From Hygrophila difformis (taxonomy: Eukaryota > Streptophyta > Magnoliopsida > Lamiales > Acanthaceae): a DNA stretch of 64,000 nt. Within the stretch, counting starts at the first letter, position 1. Every line of letters starts with the position of its first letter. The notes under the pieces are model-generated. The model had not been told where the DNA came from, searched no databases, and saw only the letters and a program-made list of their open reading frames with translations. Position numbers and translations under genes: made by a program. Positions 22,450 through 31,906 of the stretch are shown in pieces. Location of the stretch: contig JAOANR010000004.1 of the NCBI GenBank assembly GCA_030278955.1, forward strand, positions 57,871,120-57,935,119, read 5' to 3'.

Positions 22450-22562
22450 ATGTTTGGATATTAGCATATTGGGTAGCATATAGCGGATTAGAAGAGCATA
22501 TTCTCTCACAATTCTCTCTCCGAATCTGCTATCTGCTAGCGGATCTGCTGACTCCCAAACAT
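22450..22562. mobile_element. Tourist/Harbinger-like MITE
   Basis: ATGTTTGG left end and CCAAACAT right end, with the interior CTCTCTCCGAATCTGCTATC shared with the copy at 42233-42353. About 113 bp. Confidence 0.75.
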
Positions 22563-23301
22563 CCCATATATATAACTTGCTCTATTGCAAAACCATGAAT
22601 AGAATATGGAAGGATATGAATGGATTTTCTTGTTGGGTCCTTTTTCTTTTGTGTATTCGAATTTATGGCCTTCTTCCGTCCTCTGGAGTCTGGAGAGCTC
22701 TCCCTAATGGCAACTGGTTGGTGAATCTGTGCCGTATTGTGTGGACCTCGCGAGTTCGATGGTTGGGATTGGTCCGGTGTTTGGTCCTGGGACTTCTTGT
22801 GCAGAAGGGAAGTGAGGGAAACTTTGGCTCCCCTTATGTGCACTCACATTTTTTACACAAACACACAAAAAATAGTTAGATTAGGGCACACACAAAAAAA
22901 CTTACCTATTCTACCCTTTCAACCCTTATAATAGAATTTGGAGTCCGGGTCTTCATTATTTTAGTCCGGGTCTTTGTTTTTAACGCACACACATCGGGGA
23001 GGGATTTAGGCACACACAAAATTTGTGAACAAATCTGTGAACAAAATTTGGAAACTTTCAAATTTTGGAGGTCACTGGAAGTGCGATTGCGATTCAGATT
23101 TTGAGTCGTGGGTGAATTCCTCTTTGGATCGGCGTTTTGATTACTGCATCTGATTGGTAATGCATTTTGGGATATCTTGAATTTTTAAGAAATTTCTTAG
23201 AAATGTTTCAATTCTTTACTTTCGTTAAAAAATTAAAATGGATGCATCTTGTGAAATTGAATTGAATTAGGGCAAGATTGAATAACGTCATTAACATGTG
23301 A

Positions 23302-23403
23302 AACGTCCATTGTTGGACGTTGAGGCAAGGGGCCGAACGGCCACTACTGGCCGTTCGGTTGGAATAGTGGCCGGCCAATACTGGCCGGCCGTGCGGTGTT
23401 TTT
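23302..23403. repeat. Three perfect stem-loops at an exact 34-bp period
   Basis: Perfect hairpins at 23302-23321 (8-bp stem), 23333-23358 (11-bp stem) and 23369-23390 (9-bp stem). Each has a 4-nt loop closed by CCA on the left and TGG on the right (loops TTGT, CTAC, ATAC). The loop centres are exactly 34 bp apart. The stem sequences differ while pairing stays perfect. The block is GC-rich within AT-rich DNA and precedes a T run and the assembly gap. Confidence 0.8.
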
Positions 23404-23583
23404 TTTTTTTTTTCCTTCTGTATTCTTTTAAATCATATGTTAATATATTTTGTTATGTTATTCCCTCAGGTGTCCGTATACGACAAACGGCCTCATACAG
23501 ACGACAACGGGCTGCATATGACGAGGCTACCGGCCGGACAGATTCTGGCTATACCAGAGCCCCTCCACCACCACCATCTCCAT

Positions 23584-24083
23584 NNNNNNNNNNNNNNNNN
23601 NNNNNNNNNNNNNNNNNNNNNNNNNNNNNNNNNNNNNNNNNNNNNNNNNNNNNNNNNNNNNNNNNNNNNNNNNNNNNNNNNNNNNNNNNNNNNNNNNNNN
23701 NNNNNNNNNNNNNNNNNNNNNNNNNNNNNNNNNNNNNNNNNNNNNNNNNNNNNNNNNNNNNNNNNNNNNNNNNNNNNNNNNNNNNNNNNNNNNNNNNNNN
23801 NNNNNNNNNNNNNNNNNNNNNNNNNNNNNNNNNNNNNNNNNNNNNNNNNNNNNNNNNNNNNNNNNNNNNNNNNNNNNNNNNNNNNNNNNNNNNNNNNNNN
23901 NNNNNNNNNNNNNNNNNNNNNNNNNNNNNNNNNNNNNNNNNNNNNNNNNNNNNNNNNNNNNNNNNNNNNNNNNNNNNNNNNNNNNNNNNNNNNNNNNNNN
24001 NNNNNNNNNNNNNNNNNNNNNNNNNNNNNNNNNNNNNNNNNNNNNNNNNNNNNNNNNNNNNNNNNNNNNNNNNNNNNNNNNNN
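23584..24083. other. Assembly gap (500 N)
   Basis: Exactly 500 consecutive N, the usual placeholder for a gap of unknown size. It removes the 3' end of the DCN1-like gene. The GC-rich hairpins just to its left may have contributed to the break. Confidence 0.98.
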
Positions 24084-27000
24084 GTAACAAAATAAATTAA
24101 GAGTTCAACAAATAAGCATACAAGGACATATTCTAGGTTGAACAAAAATATGATAAAAATATGGATTGAATTGTGAGGGAACAGGGGAGGATAGAAATTC
24201 AATCTAGAATTCTTCCAGAACAAATATTCAGGCAGAAATATATTAATAATATGTGTGCTAATAACTAGTGAGTGAGTCAATAACAACACAAAAAAATCAG
24301 GTTCTTTTTTATTCTACCTGCAAGAACTGGCACCAGTGATCAACTAATGGCCATTGCTTTTCTGCAAATAGCAACTGCCACATTCCTATTGCAGTATCCA
24401 ATGCCAAAGACTTTTGACCCTGCAATCAGCACAATATTATCAGTAAAGACATTTTCTGGATTATATCTTTTCATTAAAAAAGACTAGCAAGGCATGCAGA
24501 GACCAAATACAACAAATGTGCATTAGAAAATTAATCTAAACGTGTAAAGATGTAAAGTTACCTTCTCCTTTGCCCAGCCAAATGCAAAGTCATAGATATC
24601 CCGGAACTTATCTGGACATAATAGAATAAAAGAATGAACCAAGAGAAGAAAACTGAATAGATCTTTGAGTAATTGGCCTTCAAGATAATCAACCATCAAA
24701 TCTTTTAGCATAAAACAGGTTTGCATGCTATAGGTATTTTTTCACAAGTAACTTCCTGGATTATACAAGTAATAAACTAAAAGCACTCAATTTAAAATAA
24801 GAAAAAGAAATTGAGCAAAAAGAAAGCACTGAATCTAAGAAACTATTGAGAAAAAATAACTTTGTTGAACAGCATGCTGTCACATACGTTCATCTTTCAG
24901 TTCTGATCGCATAAACGGTATTCTTTCTCTGAACTTATCTAGTGAATCTATCCTGCAAAATATATCATACAAATTTTATTTAGCACTAACAAAGTAAAAA
25001 AAACCAGGAAAGCAAACAAGTATCAACTTGGAAAAAACTCACCCGAGGGATTGTAATCCACCGATAAACTCCTGCTTGGAAAATTCACACATGGTAGCAG
25101 CTTTCATGTGCCATGAGATCACCAACTACATAATAAAATAACACATCAAAATTGAGCTAAATGCCAAAATTAAGGTGGTGTTTTTTTTGCCATTTTGTCA
25201 AATGTCAATTGGAAGAGATTTGAAAACAATCCAGAATTAGAGAAAGCCTTATGATAACACACGAGTGAAAACAATCCTTCGATTCCCTTATAATTACATG
25301 GTTAAGCATGTTTGGCTGTTTTTGAAACTATCCATTTTTTCTTTAGAGGAAAATTTGTTTAGATACCATGTGTTCAAAAAAAATACTTCTGTGCAACAAA
25401 AAAAGTCTTACGATAACACAAGAGTGGAATCAGTCCAACCTCAAGTCAGCAAAAAATTAATCTTAAGTTCTTAACAATTGATCATGGATACTTGTAAGCA
25501 TATACAATCAAAATGAGCTTAAAAGGGACCAGTCAATGCATGGTTTTATTAACAATACAAATTTGGCAGAATCCCAAGTTACAAAAAGTTCTAAGAGAAA
25601 CAAACCATGTGACATCAGATGTAACTTACCGTGACAATATCTTGAGGATCAACCTGCCATTACAAAAAAAAAAAGGAAAAGGAAAAGGAATAATAAAATG
25701 TCTGTCATTTATCCACACAAGAGAAAAGGTAGCAGGGATTTCAGAATCTGATTCAAGAAGACAGTTATTTGCAAAAAAACAGTAATTGCATAGTCAACCT
25801 GAAGGTCGCTGCACAGAAGAGTGATTCCATCAGCCAAGATCATATCAGCATAGGGATCTGAAAAATATGACATCCTATAGTAAGCAGCTAATACTGAGAA
25901 ATATTAAAGAGGCTGTAACAGACTACCATTTGATTGACACGTGAGATCTTTTCTCTGATAGTCTGATGATATGAAACGAGACATGAAGAATAATGGCATG
26001 AAAAGCCCAAGTTCAAGATGCCAAAAAGAGAAACAAAGAAAACAAGAATCCAAAGCGATACTATATTACTAATCGGAAGGAAAAAAAAAAAAAAAGGGAT
26101 GCTGTGACCGGAATAATACACACAAAACCAAAAACAAACAATGCATTTTCAATTCCATATGACATAAAAAAGACATGCCTTTGTATCGATTATAAAGCTC
26201 CTCCAAATGCCTTGTGTCAGCAACTGATTTAACGTGGGCATGACTATAAAATAGGTCAAATGCTCCCTCAAATTGCCAGTCACTCGACTTCAGGGCCTGG
26301 ATAGCGACTTTTTCACTGCATGAAATGAATGGAAATGTAATTAAACAGATTCACACCCATAAAGTCCATTCCATAGAAACAGATAGCTGATAAATAAATA
26401 AGGACATCATACACCAGAAGGCCGTCATGTCTTCACAGTAGTTGATGGGAATAGAAAGAAAAGTAACTGGGCTCAGGAGATTATACGACTATATTACTTA
26501 ACCAAGCTGAGAAAAACATAACATGCATAGCAATGTCCATAACTTCAATAGAGTAAAATGTAGTAGTAATAGGTAAATGATGAAAACTCTCAAGATTTTT
26601 GCCTAAAACAGAAATATGCCTTCACCAAAGATAAATCCTTGATTCCTTGTAACAAATGTGTAACAGCAAAATGTGAAACTTCAAAAGATGCATTGACACA
26701 ATTACATCATGTGAAAATCAACACGAGAAAACAAACCCTACTGAAGTTCCGAATATTCCGAGATCCCAGACAACTAAGATCTAATTAAGCAAAACCCGGA
26801 AATCCACATAAGCACTATTTCACGACAAAACCTCCTGTTTAGCAATAATTAGGCAAAATTTGAAGCATCAACACACAATTGAGTAGCCAACGTACGTCAC
26901 CCCAGTGATTGACATGAACTGCTGCACTTTATCACGCTGTCCTCTCCCCAGTTTGTTCTGTTAATACAAAAGACACCCCAAAAAAATATCAATTTCCATA

Positions 27001-27168
27001 TTACGCCGCGAGAAAAGGCCGCAATTTGATTCAGTTATTTTTTTTTTTAACTTTTTTGTTTGTTAACAGATACCATCCAAAGAACCAAAGAAACATAAAA
27101 AAGGGGGAAAACAATCCGAGAAATGTGAAAAGAAAATTAGAGGAATTAGGAATAGGAGCACTCACCAT
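24084..27168 (-). CDS. DCN1-like cullin neddylation scaffold protein, 3' end lost in the gap
   Basis: Nine exons found: ATG at 27166-27168, then 26896-26957, 26179-26315, 25799-25857, 25630-25653, 25043-25125, 24888-24952, 24562-24611 and 24318-24419; 195 codons in frame. The range runs to the gap edge because the next intron enters it. DCN1-like proteins bind cullins and the NEDD8 E2 and promote cullin neddylation. The N-terminal UBA-like domain (GQRDKVQQFMSITGVTEKVA) is followed by the PONY domain, starting RHLEELYNRYKDPYADMILA and running through AFGWAKEKGQKSLALDTAIG to DHWCQFLQ. About 55 C-terminal residues, which carry key cullin-contacting positions, are missing. Odd points: exon 1 supplies only the ATG, one intron begins GC rather than GT, and exon 5 is only 24 nt. 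Confidence 0.9.
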
Positions 27169-27384
27169 ATTGAGAAATGAATTGAAAGCCCTAATTTTGG
27201 AGATTTGATCGAGGTGAATCGGAGGAAAGATGAAGTAGGATATGGATTAATGAATTGATTTCCCGACGTCTGAGTCGCCCACAGTCTTCTCCCTTCTCCG
27301 GTTCCCCCTTTCCAATTTCTACGCTTTCTTCTTTCGGTGGATGGGATTCCTTCTGGATTTTCTATTTTATTTTATAGAGTAGTA

Positions 27385-27643
27385 CTCCCTCCGTCCCAGC
27401 TAACATGTCTTGTTTGACTTTTTGATATTGTTCATTATTCTACTTTGACTCGATTTTATTGCACGTATATATTTCGAAAAAATAGTCGAGTTCGGTCTTG
27501 TTAGAATCGTATAATCATGTAGTTTTAGAATATATATTTTACATAATTTTTTGTTGTACACATTTTGAGATATTAACGGTTGAAAAAATGCATTGAATTG
27601 TGTGCAAAAATGAAATAAGACAAGTTAAGTGAGACGGAGGGGG
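27385..27643. mobile_element. Stowaway-like MITE
   Basis: TA-flanked, CTCCCTCCGTCCCAGCTAAC at the left and GTGAGACGGAGGGGG at the right; about 259 bp. It lies just upstream of the DCN1-like gene. Confidence 0.8.
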
Positions 27644-27666
27644 TAGTATTTTTCTTAACGCTGATG

Positions 27667-28248
27667 ATGTTTGGATGTTAGTAGATTGGCTCGTAGATAC
27701 CGGATTAGCATATTGTCTTGCAATTCTATCTCAAATTTGCTACTCACGAAGTTTGACACATATTCTTTTTTTTGGGTGTTCCACGAAGTTTGATACCTTT
27801 CCAGTTTTAGATAAATTAAATTAATATAAATTTGATTAGAATTTTAATTATTGTCAAATCCCATTAAAAGTAATCACTTTTATTATTCTGCACAAATTCC
27901 AATACAATTTTACTTTTCTACACAAAGTCCCTTGTATTTCTTTAATTCTTAATATTTTAAAATTGGTACAAATAAAAATTGTATAAAATATATATTCTAA
28001 AACTACACGATTAGACGATTCTAACAAGACCACACTTGATTATTTTTCCCTAATTACATCATTACGATAACATTAAATCAAAGTTAAATAATAAACAGTG
28101 TCAAAATTTATTAGAATCTTAAAAACAAACACTCACACCAATTTAACTACTAAACCCCACCACCTAAATTACCGTGCCCAAAATAAAAGTGTCAAACTTT
28201 GCGGGACGGAGGGAGTATTTGCTAACAGATTCGCTTACTCCCAAACAT
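27667..28248. mobile_element. Tourist/Harbinger-like MITE interrupted by a Stowaway-like element
   Basis: Left part 27667-27742 begins ATGTTTGGATGTTAG; right part 28216-28248 ends ACTCCCAAACAT. Removing the internal element and one TA joins them into a sequence that aligns with the uninterrupted copy at 42233-42353. Confidence 0.75.
27743..28215. mobile_element. Stowaway-like MITE nested in a Tourist-like MITE
   Basis: TA-flanked element of 473 bp with ends CTCACGAAGTTTGACA and TGTCAAACTTTGCGGGACGG...GGGAG. It belongs to the long family also seen at 14511-14996. Near the left end an ACGAAGTTTGA block is present twice. Confidence 0.75.
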
Positions 28249-28361
28249 CACAATGTATGTCTACTCTTGACAAAGGCAGCAGCAGCCCATCTTGCATTTA
28301 CAATCGTGCCCCTGGTTGGGGTGGGCCCACCTCACACCACCGAACTCTTCCAACACCTAAG

Positions 28362-29907
28362 TAGGGGGAAAATAGCCAAATGCATCATTTTTCTTTGCCC
28401 TTTGTCCAAATACCACGTCCTCTACGAATTTTTGACCCTATTTAGTCCTTTACTTCTATTAATTATATCCAATTTCATCAATTTTCACTAATACAAAAAA
28501 ATTAGTTGATGTGGCATGATTAAGGAAATTTTAGGTGCCACGTGGCTTATTTTTAAGAGGAAATTAATCCATGTCAGATCCGAAAAGTATTAGGGTTTCA
28601 AACAAGGGGCTTCTTCTTCATTCTTCACTACTGCCTTTCTCACCCGTCAAACCCAACACCTTCTTCAACTTTGTTGGTCACTTGATACAAAGCTGCTTTT
28701 GTTTACCCAGGCACAGAAGCAACAATTTTATCCCACCGCAATGCCACATCCTTGGGAAAATCCTTCAGGGCAATTAAGCAATGCTAATTCATCTACAGAA
28801 CTCCACCAATTTTGTTTGTTCCCAGCTTCCACATTTTGATTATCATTTCCAATTTCATCATTACTTTCCTCCCCTCCCTCATCAACAAAACTTTTATCCT
28901 CAGGTTTTATATCATTCAAGAATTCCTTGTAAGAATCCGAATTGCTCACCTTCCTCTCCCCCATTTCATTAGATTCCGATATAGCAATGTCCACCGTCAA
29001 TTCCCCTTGAACCCCTTGGCAATAGCTTCCAATCGCCCCCGCTTCCCCACGGGATGCTTCACCATTAACTCCCTCAGTGACTCAAAATCTACCTCGGTCC
29101 ACTTGCCTTCCTCCTGGGATTTCTCAGATCTCTTCCCATTCACTGACTCTTGCGATCTATTTGTGGCTTCGCCGTCGCCGCCGATTCAAAAACCCATCTA
29201 TCAACATCTTCGGGCATCTTCTTCCTAACCTTGGTTGATTTCATGGGCAATTTTCTATTCGATTCAAATGGATTGTCTAGGGCTTCGTCTTCAATAGGCG
29301 GGCCAATGCTGACGCCGATGTCTCCGGCGGTGAGGAGAGGCAGAGCAAAGGGGTCAAGAAAAAAGAGAGAAGGAACCCATAAAAGAATCGATTTTAGGGC
29401 TCGAAATTGGTATAAACGAAGGCGAGAGCGGAAAGTATAATCGAGATACAAATGGAAACGAAAAGAGTGGGTTTGTGGAGAGAAGGGAAGAAGACTGTTG
29501 CAAGGGAAGAAGAAGGGGTCGGATGGTGATCTGAACTGACGATTGGTTTGTATTCTTGGATTGGAAGAGGAATCTGGTGGGCTCTTGTAGTCATTAAGAA
29601 ACTTCATAGTAATTGTGAATCTAGAACTCTAGATGTTAGAGCTCAACTCAATTAAAATCCAACTTGATGATTTTGACCCGACCAATGAGTTGAACAGTGA
29701 CGTGGATTAAATTGCTAAAATAATGTCATGTGGCACCTGAAATAACCTTAATCATGCCACAACACCTAAAATTTTTGTATTAGTAAAACAAGGATGACAT
29801 TGGATATAATTAGTATATGTGAAGGACTAAATAGGGTAAAAAATTAGTAGAAGACGGATTTGGATACAAAGGAAAGAAAAAGGATGCATTTGGCCATTTT
29901 TCCCCTA
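28362..29907. mobile_element. Pack-MULE: non-autonomous Mutator-like element with a captured gene fragment
   Basis: A 1546-bp element with long (~190 bp) inverted terminal repeats. The left arm starts TAGGGGGAAAATAGCCAAAT and the reverse complement of the right arm starts TAGGGGAAAAATGGCCAAAT; similarity continues inward through blocks such as CCCTATTTAGTCC and GTGGCATGATTAAGG. The flanking 9-bp direct repeats ACACCTAAG (28353-28361) and ACTCCTAAG (29908-29916) match at 8 of 9 positions, the target size expected of MULEs. No transposase lies inside; the centre is a broken host-gene copy, which defines a Pack-MULE. Confidence 0.85.
28692..29607 (-). pseudogene. Captured fragment of a membrane-anchored two-SANT/Myb-domain gene
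   Basis: Read on the minus strand across frames. An N-terminal hydrophobic segment (HKPTLFVSICISIILSALAF) is followed by a second hydrophobic stretch. Then comes TAGDIGVSIGPP, a basic linker, a SANT-like segment (KWTEVDFESLRELMVKHPVG), an acidic region, and a second SANT-like segment around DELALLN and KDFPKDVALRWDKI. Plant proteins with two SANT/Myb domains, related to the DnaJ-SANT group, have this layout. The frame is broken by shifts near the hydrophobic segment, near 29137 and near 28770, and by stops near 28990 and after VASVPG. It is therefore not functional as it stands. Introns seem absent within the captured stretch. Family identity is from recall of the motif pattern. Confidence 0.65.
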
Positions 29908-29923
29908 ACTCCTAAGTTCTACT

Positions 29924-30278
29924 TAGGGGTGTCAATTTCATATTTTGGGTCGTATTCATGTCGGGTTGATCAGGTTGTATAATATTTCATGTTGGGTTTT
30001 GGGTCGACCTGATTTTGGAAAAAATCCAAAATGACCAAACCCAAACCTGAAATTTTCCGTGCCGTTCGGGTTCGTTTTTTCAGATTATAGGCCAAAATTG
30101 ACACAATTTCAGGTTTCGGGTCGTGTTCGTGTCAAGTTTAACATGTGATATAATATTTCAGGTCGGGTATCGGGTCGACCTGATTTGAAAAAAAATCCAA
30201 AATGACTAAACCAAACCTGAAATTTTTCGTATCGGTCGGATTCGTTTTTTCGGGTTCGTATCCAAATTGACACCCCTA
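29924..30278. mobile_element. hAT-type MITE with TAGGGGTGTCAATTT ends
   Basis: The left end TAGGGGTGTCAATTT and right end AAATTGACACCCCTA are a perfect 15-bp inverted repeat. Flanking 8-mers GTTCTACT and GTACTAAT match at 6 of 8 positions, consistent with an old hAT target duplication. The interior is two similar ~165-bp halves, each with GGGTCGACCTGATTT. It starts 8 bp after the MULE target repeat. Confidence 0.8.
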
Positions 30279-30672
30279 GTACTAATATGATGTTTTGTTA
30301 GGTTTTTATTTTTAAAAAGAAAAAATAATGAGAAATAATGAAAAGATGGGGTGTTCGTCATTTAGAAATAATGAATCCAATCTTTGCATTAATATTAGTG
30401 TGAATCTACATATACATAAGTAACAATATATGAGATGCATCAAGAGAATGAGGGATTTAAATCTCACTGAGGTGAAATAAACAAATCAATTTAAATTCGA
30501 AAAGGTGAAATAACCTTTAGAAACAGTGTACGTGGAGTTGTTAATTAAATCGAGACTCCAATATGTGATATTTGAGCTCGATTACGGTAAAAAAAATGAC
30601 TTCCATCATTTATTAAACGAGTATGAAATTAAACTTGAGTTTGGCTCGTCAAGCTTAACAAACAAGCCGAGC

Positions 30673-30736
30673 TCGAGTTTTTGAAACTCGACTTTTTAAG
30701 GAGTTCGAGTTTTTGAAACTCGACTTTTTAAGGAGT
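30673..30736. repeat. Two perfect 32-bp tandem units, each self-complementary
   Basis: Unit 30673-30704 is repeated exactly at 30705-30736. Each unit starts with TCGAGTTTTTGAAACTCGA, which folds into a short hairpin. Confidence 0.8.
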
Positions 30737-31102
30737 TATGTAGAGTTCGAGTTTAAAATTAACTAGTTATAAAAAAATTGTAATCTAAAAAAGTGAGTCA
30801 AACCTCATTTTATGAACTCATTAACAATTTAATACTATATATATAAAGAAAATTCAACATATATCTCATAAAACTCTATATAATTCATCATTATTAAAAT
30901 TTATTTGAGCTTAAAGAGGCTAGTCGAATAAGCCCATTTATTAGCTCGTTTAATAAATGAACAATCCGAACTTGAACCGATCACGAGCTTAAGAGTTCTT
31001 TTTAATTCGACTTGAATTAAGCATTAAAATTTAAACTTTATTATCAATTAATCCAAAGATAAGTCATATAAGCCATGGTATGAACCAAACTTTTAACATA
31101 TA

Positions 31103-31360
31103 CTTCCTCCGTCTCATTATTTTTGTTACGGATCCACCCAGCACGTATGCCGATACAAATTTTTAACGGTTAATAATTTAAATTGTGTACAACGAAAAAT
31201 TATAAAAAAGTTAATTGTCTAAAACTACAAGATTAGATGAATCTAATAAGATCTCACTTGACTATGTTCTTTCTTACATAGCTACGATAAAAATTTGAAT
31301 CAAAGTTAAACAGTGAATAGTGTTAAAAATCCATTCGTAACAAAAACAGCGATACAGAGG
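31103..31360. mobile_element. Stowaway-like MITE
   Basis: TA-flanked, starting CTTCCTCCGTCTCATT and ending AGCGATACAGAGG. The interior shares TTACGGATCCACCCAGCA with the element at 41628-41887, so the two are one subfamily. Confidence 0.7.
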
Positions 31361-31906
31361 TAGTATTTAATGGTGAAAATACGTAATATTTAAAGAAGTA
31401 AAAAGCATTTGATTGCAAAAGCAAACATGTTTAATAAGGTTGGTGGACACAAGATGTTAGCCGTCCTTGTCACTTAGCCATTATAGAAAGTGACATAAAG
31501 AGCTTTCCATGATCATCAGCATGTTATGAATACATTGCCTATATACACGAATTTTCATTCAAGCAATTCTGCTCTATATATATTATGGATTAGGGAATCA
31601 AATCATATCATATACGTCTGCAGCTCTTTTGGAGGCACCCATAATAATGTCATTCGATCATACTGTACTAGCTATATTAGAACAGATAATACTGCATATG
31701 CTGATATGCCCAAAAGCAAGAGCTTTAGAACTGTACTGCAACCAAATTTCCCAACCAAACCTCAGACATTGCTCAGTATTACTCATGACTCATGAGCATT
31801 TTAAAACAAACAAATCATCTCCAAAAAAATTTGAAAATTGTGGCAAAAGTAATAATATTATGCAAAAATATTTCATTAATCATCATGGAGAATCAGCATT
31901 GCAGAA

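Larger units (their letters stand above)
20419..23583. other. Intergenic region upstream of the CCCH-RRM gene, up to the gap
   Basis: Holds the CCCH-RRM promoter and 5' leader, two adjacent Tourist-like MITEs, several Stowaway-like MITEs, another Tourist-like copy and the hairpin array. A segment at 23470-23583 follows a plausible acceptor (TCCCTCAG) and could be an exon running into the gap, but I cannot identify it. Confidence 0.55.
30279..31906. other. Intergenic region downstream of the MRS2 gene
   Basis: AT-rich DNA with a 32-bp tandem repeat (30673-30736), a surrounding CTCGAG/GAGCTCG-rich degenerate repeat (about 30570-31000) and a Stowaway-like MITE (31103-31360). No gene recognised. 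Confidence 0.55.

Noticed and set aside
22577..22879. 100-codon plus-strand frame beside a Tourist-like MITE
   Set aside because: No recognised domain, no splice partner; overlapping frames of similar length occur in the same stretch.
23298..24095. Long frames spanning the N block
   Set aside because: Their length comes from unknown bases read as open frame.
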